In this document: positions 58,225-64,000 of the stretch, in pieces | Layout: the number at the start of each line of letters is the position of its first letter | Numbering within the stretch: position 1 is the stretch's first letter | NCBI RefSeq assembly: GCF_037543845.1 | Contig: NZ_JBBIFX010000001.1 | Span: 868,001-932,000, forward strand | Length of the DNA stretch: 64,000 bases | Origin: Gymnodinialimonas ulvae | Lineage (GTDB): Bacteria > Pseudomonadota > Alphaproteobacteria > Rhodobacterales > Rhodobacteraceae | Reading direction: 5' to 3' | The notes under the pieces: generated by a model | Database searches by the model: none | What the model saw: only the letters and a program-made list of their open reading frames with translations | Told to the model about the DNA's origin: nothing | Translations under genes and position numbers: made by a program

Positions 58225-59636
58225 GTGCCCCGCGTCTGACCCGCACGGCCCCGGCCCCTCTCGTTGGGCAAGTGCACCTTGGTCCCGGCGCGTTTTTCCG
58301 CGCCTTCAATGCGGTTTACACCGAAGACGCCATGGCGGCGGAGGGCGGCGATTGGGGTATCGTCGCGGTCAGTCTGCGCAGCGACACCGCCCGTGATCAG
58401 ATGACGCCGCAAGCCGGCGCCTACACATCGGTCACACTTGGCACGGCGCGCGCCACACGGGTCATTGGCGCGGTCACACAGGTGTTGGTCGCGCCCGAGG
58501 ATCCGGAGGCGGTGTTGTGCGCAATGACCGATCCGGGCGTACGGGTGGTGTCGCTGACAATCACCGAAAAGGGCTATTGCATCGATGCGACAACCGGCGG
58601 CCTGAATGCAGCGCATCCAGATATCGTCCATGATCTGGCCAATCCCGATACCCCGCACTCGGCCATCGGGTTTCTGGTTGCCGCTCTTGGGCGACGGCGG
58701 GCCAGCAGGACCGCGCCGTTCACCGTTCTGTCGTGTGACAATCTCCCCTCGAACGGGGGCCTGACGCGGGCGGTCGTGCTTGATTTCGCGCGCGCGCTCG
58801 ACCCCGAGCTCGCCACTTGGATCGACGCGCAGGTTCCCTTCCCCGCCACAATGGTCGACCGGATTACACCGGCCACAACCGACGACGATGTGGCGGACCT
58901 GGCCGAGACGGCGGGCTATTTCGATCCGGCCTGCGTCGTGCATGAAGCCTTCCGTCAATGGGTGATCGAGGATGATTTCGTCGATGGCCGACCCGCATGG
59001 GAGGCCGCCGGCGCGCAATTGGTCAACAGCGTCGAAGCCCATGAATTGATGAAGCTCCGCTGCCTGAACGGCACCCACTCGACACTGGCCTACCTTGGAT
59101 ATCTGGCGGGGTATGAAACCATATCGGACACGGTGGCGTGCCCTGATTTCGCGCGGTTGTGCGAGATCATGTGGCGAGATGAGATCATCCCCACCGTGCC
59201 CCCACCCGAGGGAGAAGACTTGACCGTCTATTGCACAAGACTGATGCAGCGATACCGCGACCCGGCGATCCGGCACCGCACCTGGCAGATTGCGATGGAT
59301 GGCAGTCAGAAACTGCCGCAGCGCCTCTTGGGGACCATCGCCGATACGCTTGCGACGGGGCGCGTTTCCCATGGGCTTTGCCTCGCTGTGGCGGGGTGGA
59401 TGCGCTATGTCGGCGGCGTGGATGAGGCCGGACAGCCCATTGATGTGCGCGACCCCATGGCGGAGCAGTTGAAAGCCGCTGCGACCGTCGGTGATTTGCT
59501 GGCCCTGAAGGAGATCTTTCCTCCGGATCTTGCCCGACACGGTGGGTTTCGCGAGGCAGTCGCCGAGGCCTACGCCGCCCTTGAACGTGACGGTACGCGC
59601 GCGACTGTGCGGGCCTTTGTACAGGCACGGGGCTGA
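58221..59636 (+). CDS. Mannitol dehydrogenase-family hexuronate reductase (UxuB/UxaB-like)
   Basis: 471 residues of the polyol-specific long-chain dehydrogenase family: VHLGPGAFFRAFNAVY (cofactor-binding start), VVSLTITEKGYCID, LSCDNLPSNGGL and the catalytic region LKLRCLNGTHSTLAYLGYLAG (in part) with Lys and His. It would reduce fructuronate to mannonate or tagaturonate to altronate with NADH. Sequence style is UxuB-like, but the next gene encodes altronate dehydratase and no uxuA is seen, so tagaturonate reductase activity is at least as likely. Confidence 0.87.
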   Translation: MSAPRLTRTAPAPLVGQVHLGPGAFFRAFNAVYTEDAMAAEGGDWGIVAVSLRSDTARDQMTPQAGAYTSVTLGTARATRVIGAVTQVLVAPEDPEAVLCAMTDPGVRVVSLTITEKGYCIDATTGGLNAAHPDIVHDLANPDTPHSAIGFLVAALGRRRASRTAPFTVLSCDNLPSNGGLTRAVVLDFARALDPELATWIDAQVPFPATMVDRITPATTDDDVADLAETAGYFDPACVVHEAFRQWVIEDDFVDGRPAWEAAGAQLVNSVEAHELMKLRCLNGTHSTLAYLGYLAGYETISDTVACPDFARLCEIMWRDEIIPTVPPPEGEDLTVYCTRLMQRYRDPAIRHRTWQIAMDGSQKLPQRLLGTIADTLATGRVSHGLCLAVAGWMRYVGGVDEAGQPIDVRDPMAEQLKAAATVGDLLALKEIFPPDLARHGGFREAVAEAYAALERDGTRATVRAFVQARG

Positions 59637-61159
59637 TGGCGAAGACATTGGTATTGAACGCTGCGGACAATGTCGCAATCCTGACGGAAAAGGCGCCGAT
59701 GGGCGAACGCCCGTTGGGGCTTGGCCGCGTCCTGTCGCAAGCCGTGCCAGCAGGACACAAGATCGCACGGCAAGCCATCGCAAAGGGCGCGCATGTCACC
59801 AAATTCGGCCATATGATCGGCGTCGCCTCCAAGGCGATTGAAGCGGGTGCACATGTTCATAGTCACAACCTGTCTTTCAGCACCCACGGCGATGGCGGGC
59901 AAATCGGCGACCACCTGCAGAAGGCGCAAACGGCGGTGCCCAAGGTGTCACCCCGCATGTTCGACGGCTATTTGCGCGCCGATGGCCGCGTTGGCACGCG
60001 CAATCAGATCGCGCTTCTCGCGACAGTGAACTGTTCGGCCAGTGTGATCCGACAGGCCGCCGATCAGATCACGCGTTCCGGCATCCTCGACGCCTATCCA
60101 AACGTAGACGGCGTGGTCGCCTTCGCCCATGGCACCGGCTGCGGCATGAACGCAAGCGGGCCGGGCTGGGACAACCTTCAGCGCGTGCTGTGGGGCCATG
60201 CCACCCATCCGAATATCGCGGCGGCGGTCTTTGTTGGGCTTGGGTGCGAGGTGATGCAGATCGCGCGGATGCGGCAGATGTTCGGCTCGGACGGGGTGGA
60301 ACGATTTCACGGCCTGACCATTCAGGACAGCGGCGGAACCACCGCCACGATTGCGCAGATCATCGCCAAGGTCGAGGCGCTCTTGCCGATTGTGAACGCC
60401 GCAAGGCGCAGTCCGCAGCCGCTTTCCGCGCTCAGTGTGGCTCTGCAATGCGGCGGCTCAGACGGATTGTCGGGGGTCACCGCGAACCCAGCCCTTGGTG
60501 CGGCAAGCGACCTTTTGGTGGGCCATGGCGGGCGTGTGATCCTGGCGGAGACGCCGGAGATTTATGGGGCAGAGCGCCTGCTTCTACGCCGCGCTGCACG
60601 GAAGGAGGTGGGGCAGAAGTTGAACGCGCGCCTTCGATGGTGGGAGGCTTATGTCGCGATGAATGGCGGCTCGATGGACAACAACCCCAGCCCCGGGAAC
60701 AAGGCGGGAGGATTGACCACGATCCTCGAAAAATCGCTCGGCGCAGTGGCCAAGGGCGGGGCCACACCGCTGAACGAAGTTGTGGAATATGGCGGGGTTC
60801 CAAGCGCTCAAGGCCTGATCTTCATGGATACACCGGGCTATGATCCGGTCTCGGTCACCGGGCAGATCGCGGGTGGAGCACAGATCGTGGTGTTTACAAC
60901 CGGGCGCGGCTCGGCCTTCGGATCAAAACCTGCGCCAACAATCAAGCTGGCGACAAACGACGCGCTGTTTGCCGCGATGCCCGATGACATGGACCTGAAT
61001 TGCGGTGACGTGGTGAGCGAAGGCGTTCCACTGGCCGACAAGGGCGCCGAACTCCTCGACCTCATCGTGGCGACCGCCTCGGGTCAGGTGACGAAAAGCG
61101 AGGCGCTGGGGCTTGGGGACAATGAATTCGTACCTTGGCAGATCGGCGCGGTGATGTAG
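59636..61159 (+). CDS. uxaA: Altronate dehydratase
   Basis: 507 residues. An N-terminal SAF domain (about 1-95; VPAGHKIARQAIAKGAHVTKFG, shown in part) is joined to the galactarate/altronate dehydratase domain: DGRVGTRNQIALLATVNCSAS, HGTGCGMNASG, GLGCEVMQI, QCGGSDGLSG and MDNNPSPGNKAGGLTTI. It forms 2-keto-3-deoxygluconate from altronate. TGATG overlap with the reductase gene. A KDG kinase/aldolase pair is not in the window. Confidence 0.92.
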   Translation: MAKTLVLNAADNVAILTEKAPMGERPLGLGRVLSQAVPAGHKIARQAIAKGAHVTKFGHMIGVASKAIEAGAHVHSHNLSFSTHGDGGQIGDHLQKAQTAVPKVSPRMFDGYLRADGRVGTRNQIALLATVNCSASVIRQAADQITRSGILDAYPNVDGVVAFAHGTGCGMNASGPGWDNLQRVLWGHATHPNIAAAVFVGLGCEVMQIARMRQMFGSDGVERFHGLTIQDSGGTTATIAQIIAKVEALLPIVNAARRSPQPLSALSVALQCGGSDGLSGVTANPALGAASDLLVGHGGRVILAETPEIYGAERLLLRRAARKEVGQKLNARLRWWEAYVAMNGGSMDNNPSPGNKAGGLTTILEKSLGAVAKGGATPLNEVVEYGGVPSAQGLIFMDTPGYDPVSVTGQIAGGAQIVVFTTGRGSAFGSKPAPTIKLATNDALFAAMPDDMDLNCGDVVSEGVPLADKGAELLDLIVATASGQVTKSEALGLGDNEFVPWQIGAVM

Positions 61160-61185
61160 CGGCGCAAACGCGCCAGACTCGCGCC

Positions 61186-62466
61186 TTAGCGCATCACTGA
61201 CGGCAACCAGAGCGATACGGCGGGCACATATGTCACCAGGATCAGCGCTCCGAGAATGGCCAGGTAGAACGGCCATATTGACCGCAGAGCGTCCTCGATC
61301 TTGATCTTGCCAACCGCGCAACCCACGAACAGACAGGTCCCGACCGGTGGCGTGCACAGACCTAACCCAAGGTTCATCAACATCATGATCCCGAATTGCG
61401 TCGGGTCCATGCCAAGGCCTTGGGCGATGGGCAGGAAGATTGGCGTACAGATCAGGATGAGCGCCGCCATGTCCATGATCATCCCGAGGATCAACAAGAT
61501 AACATTGATCATCAGCAGGATGATGATCGGATTTTCGGAGATTGTGACCAGACCGTTGGAGAGCGTTTCAGGCACGCGGTAAAGCGCCAAAAGGTAGGCA
61601 AAAGAACTGGCGAAGGCGATCAGGATCATCACCATCGACGTGGTCCGCACCGTTCCGGTGATCGATTGCAGGAAGTCCTTCCAGCTCAGGCTGCGGTAGA
61701 AAACCGACGTCAGGATCAGCGCGTAGATCGCGCCGAACGCCCCGGATTCCGTCACCGTGAACACACCCGACAAGGTTCCGCCAACAATGATGACCGCCGT
61801 GAAAAAGCCCGGAATGGCAGAGCCCGCCGTGCGCCCCACCTCGCCCCAGCCGGGGAACGGCTCGGACGGGTAATTGTGCTTGACCGAAAGGACGTAGGCC
61901 GCAATCGCAAGGCTGATGCACATCAGGATGCCGGGAATGACACCGGCCAGAAACAGCCCCGAGACCGAAATGCCGCCGCCCGCCGCGACCGCATAGATGA
62001 TCATGTTGTGGCTTGGCGGAATGACGATGCCCGCGATGGAGGATGTGACCGTGACGTTGACGGCGAAATCGGGGCGGTAGCCGCGTTCCTTCATCACCGG
62101 CACCAAGAGCGAGCCAAGCGCCGAGATATCCGCCACGGCCGAGCCGGAAATGCCGCCAAACAGCATCGAGGAGAAGATGTTGACCATCGCCAGCCCCCCC
62201 TTGAGGTGACCGACAAGGGCGGAGGCCAGCTTGACCAGCCGCACCGCAATGCCGCCGCGTAACATCACCTCTCCGGCGAGGATGAAGAACGGGATCGCCA
62301 GAAGCGAAAACACCGACACGCCCGCCGTCGCGCGTTGGAAGGTGATCAGCATCGGGAAACCTTCGTACCAGAAGGCCGATGCGGCCGCGATACCCATGGC
62401 AAAGGCCACCGGCATGCCCATGATCACGAGCAGGAAAAAGACGCACATCAGGATGATCAGGCCCAT
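61186..62466 (-). CDS. dctM: TRAP transporter large permease (DctM)
   Basis: 426 residues, about twelve helices: MGLIILMCVFFLLVIMGMPVAFA, SAVADISALGSLLVPVM, VIPPSHNMIIYAVAAG and NLGLGLCTPPVGTCLFVG, all standard DctM marks. It is the ion-coupled channel of a TRAP importer. Start at MGLIILM, 1 base after the dctQ stop. It converges on the uxaA gene with 26 bases between the stops. Confidence 0.93.
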   Translation of the reverse strand: MGLIILMCVFFLLVIMGMPVAFAMGIAAASAFWYEGFPMLITFQRATAGVSVFSLLAIPFFILAGEVMLRGGIAVRLVKLASALVGHLKGGLAMVNIFSSMLFGGISGSAVADISALGSLLVPVMKERGYRPDFAVNVTVTSSIAGIVIPPSHNMIIYAVAAGGGISVSGLFLAGVIPGILMCISLAIAAYVLSVKHNYPSEPFPGWGEVGRTAGSAIPGFFTAVIIVGGTLSGVFTVTESGAFGAIYALILTSVFYRSLSWKDFLQSITGTVRTTSMVMILIAFASSFAYLLALYRVPETLSNGLVTISENPIIILLMINVILLILGMIMDMAALILICTPIFLPIAQGLGMDPTQFGIMMLMNLGLGLCTPPVGTCLFVGCAVGKIKIEDALRSIWPFYLAILGALILVTYVPAVSLWLPSVMR

Positions 62467-62467
62467 C

Positions 62468-63013
62468 TCAGCTCTCCGTGGCGTCAGAAGGCGCGCTGTC
62501 GGGCAGAGGCTGCCAGCGTGAGAAGGAAATCGTGCGCAGGATCGCACGAATGGCGCAAATTCCGAACGTCAAGGCGCCGCAGGTTGTGATGGCAAGCGTG
62601 CGGTAGCTTTCGGGAATATCGAGCATCGGCAGAAGACTGTCCCAGCCAAATTGCACCAGCTTGATCCCCGCCAAAAGCATCACGAACCCGAACACGGCCA
62701 GCATCACGTCAATTGCGATGATGATGATCTTTTGCAAACCTGTCGGCAGCATGTCGCGGAACAGGGTCACGCCAAGATGTGTCTCGTCCTTCATCCCCGA
62801 TACGGCGCCCAGGAACACGATGTAGCAAATCAGGAGGAGCGCGAGTTGTTCAACCCATGTCGGCGTCTCATTCAGGACATAGCGTCCGAAAACGAGCCAT
62901 CCGAATGTGACCACAAGAACGACAACGGCGAGCGATGCAATCAATGCGCAGATCTTGCCGACCCAGTCGAGCATCACCTCGACCCAACCGCTTGGGGGTA
63001 ACTGATCGCACAT
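62468..63013 (-). CDS. dctQ: TRAP transporter small permease (DctQ)
   Basis: 181 residues with four helices. The family core is VTFGWLVFGRYVLNETPTWVEQLA, then GAVSGMKDETHLGVTLF. ATG 63013 has a GGAAC site; an upstream ATG (63067) is less suited. Together with DctM it forms the membrane part of the uronate-linked TRAP system. Confidence 0.9.
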   Translation of the reverse strand: MCDQLPPSGWVEVMLDWVGKICALIASLAVVVLVVTFGWLVFGRYVLNETPTWVEQLALLLICYIVFLGAVSGMKDETHLGVTLFRDMLPTGLQKIIIIAIDVMLAVFGFVMLLAGIKLVQFGWDSLLPMLDIPESYRTLAITTCGALTFGICAIRAILRTISFSRWQPLPDSAPSDATES

Positions 63014-63106
63014 ATTTGTTCCGCGATTGGTTTTTTTTGGACGGGTGTGAGAGGAGGCCCATGTCACAGCGCAACACGGGCCTCCCGATCCTTGGTCGAG
63101 CGTGGA

Positions 63107-64000
63107 TTATTCCGCGCCGCGGATCAGATCGATGATACCCGCCATGTCCGGGTTGTCTGCCAGGAAGGCTTCATAGACCGGCGCCATGGCATCCTGGAAC
63201 GGACCCTTGTCCTCGATCGTGTTGACGATCGTGCCGCCGGCTTCCACGACCTCCATCGAGGCCGCTTCACGGGCCTGCCACAGCTCACGCTGCATCTCGG
63301 CGCTGGCGCGACCTGCGGCCATGACGATTTCCTGATGCTCGGGCGACAGGGAGTCCCAGGCACTCAGGCTCATGCAAAGGCATTCGGGGATGATCAGGTG
63401 CTCGGTCAGCGAATAATACTGCGCAACCTCGAAGTGGCTGGTGGATTCGTAGGACGGCGGGTTGTTCTCGGCCCCATCGACAACGCCGGTCTGGATCGAT
63501 TGGTACACCTCGGCAAACGCCATCGGTGTTGCGTTGCCGTCCATCGCCTCGACCATCATGACGAACAAATTGTTGTTCATCACGCGGATCTTCAGGCCTT
63601 CGACGTCCGCAGGCGTGTTGATCGGGCGAATCGAGTTGTAGAACGACCGTGCACCGGCATCGTACCAACCCAGCGGCACGATACCGCGCTCGCGCATGCC
63701 TTCACCGATGGCTTCGCCCACAGCGCCGTCCATCAGCTCGTACATCTGTGGGATGGAGCTGAAAATGAAGGGAAGCGAGACGATGTTGGTTTCAGGCACG
63801 GAGGTGCCCATTTGCCCCAGCGAGAAAACACCGAAGTCGAGGGCGCCGAGGCGGACTTGTTCAATCGCATCGGGCTGGCTGCCCAGAACACCGTTGTGGA
63901 ACACAGTGCCGGTCACTTCACCGCCGGTGGCTTCGGTCACTTCGGCAATGAAGGACTCCATGGCGATGGATACGGGGTAGTCCTCGACGTGGATGTTCCA
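63107..64000 (-). CDS. dctP: TRAP transporter substrate-binding protein (DctP), 5' end beyond window
   Basis: 298 codons are visible and the frame is open at the right edge (first visible residues WNIHVEDYPVSIAMESF). DctP-fold marks are LKIRVMNNNLFVMMVEAM, GNATPMAFAEVYQSIQTGVVDGAENNP (in parts) and YSLTEHLIIPECLCMSL. The Arg in KIRVMNN is the residue that binds the substrate carboxylate. It lies 93 bases upstream of dctQ. The substrate is probably a hexuronate, from the neighbouring uxa genes. Confidence 0.92.
   Translation of the reverse strand, partial: WNIHVEDYPVSIAMESFIAEVTEATGGEVTGTVFHNGVLGSQPDAIEQVRLGALDFGVFSLGQMGTSVPETNIVSLPFIFSSIPQMYELMDGAVGEAIGEGMRERGIVPLGWYDAGARSFYNSIRPINTPADVEGLKIRVMNNNLFVMMVEAMDGNATPMAFAEVYQSIQTGVVDGAENNPPSYESTSHFEVAQYYSLTEHLIIPECLCMSLSAWDSLSPEHQEIVMAAGRASAEMQRELWQAREAASMEVVEAGGTIVNTIEDKGPFQDAMAPVYEAFLADNPDMAGIIDLIRGAE

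Noticed and set aside
58212..59783. 523-codon open frame antisense to the hexuronate reductase
   Set aside because: Composition is Arg/Gly/His-rich without domains; it covers a well-supported gene on the other strand.
1..64000. CRISPR array, prophage structural genes, conjugation genes, toxin-antitoxin pairs or restriction systems
   Set aside because: Looked for on both strands. No regularly spaced repeats, capsid, tail or conjugation proteins, and no recognisable defence genes apart from a lone HNH protein of unknown role.

Overview
The window comes from a GC-rich alphaproteobacterium, most likely a Roseobacter-group member of the Rhodobacteraceae. The basis is gene content (ccmF/ccmH next to a crotonase, an lpxD-acp-fabF block, DUF5368, a small membrane protein family often mislabelled 'CTP synthetase' in this group, FnrL-type boxes, TRAP and TTT transporters) and protein style; no 16S gene is present. 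All names rest on reading the sequence and on family knowledge, not on database searches.

Left block (1-16.06 kb), chromosomal backbone: the end of a LivM permease, a small HNH nuclease, a crotonase, cytochrome c maturation genes ccmH/ccmF, a HerA-like ATPase, a candidate small RNA with a CCTCC loop, an IalB-family periplasmic protein, the cell-envelope set fabF-acp-lpxD and an L,D-transpeptidase, a DUF882 peptidase-like protein, msrB-msrA, an Ldh-type dehydrogenase, tRNA-Arg(CCG) and dusA (tRNA-dihydrouridine synthase).

Middle blocks. The 5' end of dusA is a known integration site for genomic islands. Besides intact dusA (5' end at 16062), two further degenerate copies of its first ~58 bases lie at about 37.72 and 55.49 kb in the same orientation. 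They are accompanied by a repeated motif, TGCACAC-N4-TGCACAC, which looks like integrase arm sites. I read this as tandem island accretion at dusA. Island A (about 16.1-37.7 kb) is a sulfide/persulfide and respiration island. It has two type II SQR-like flavoproteins (one fused to a DUF442 phosphatase/rhodanese-like domain, one with a Tat signal), a persulfide dioxygenase, YeeE/YedE and SulP transporters, a DsrE protein, cytochrome bd oxidase with its small subunit CydX and assembly exporter CydDC, two Crp/Fnr regulators without FNR cysteines, and an OxyR/1-Cys peroxiredoxin pair. The palindrome TTGGTGAC-N3-(G/A)TCACCAA sits in a class II activator position before both the sulfur operon (22.38 kb) and cydABX (32.22 kb), which ties them into one regulon. 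Island B (about 37.8-55.5 kb) holds a De Ley-Doudoroff-type galactose/galactonate set (AraF-like ABC importer, SDR dehydrogenase, galactonate dehydratase, KDGal kinase, epimerase, GntR regulator) whose aldolase gene is broken. It also holds a LysR-TctCBA-DUF3604-CoA-transferase cluster of unknown substrate. No integrase gene is visible.

Right block (56.2-64 kb): a truncated DUF1772 gene, then a hexuronate operon uxaC-uxuB/uxaB-uxaA, convergent with a TRAP transporter (dctM, dctQ, partial dctP) that probably imports the uronate.
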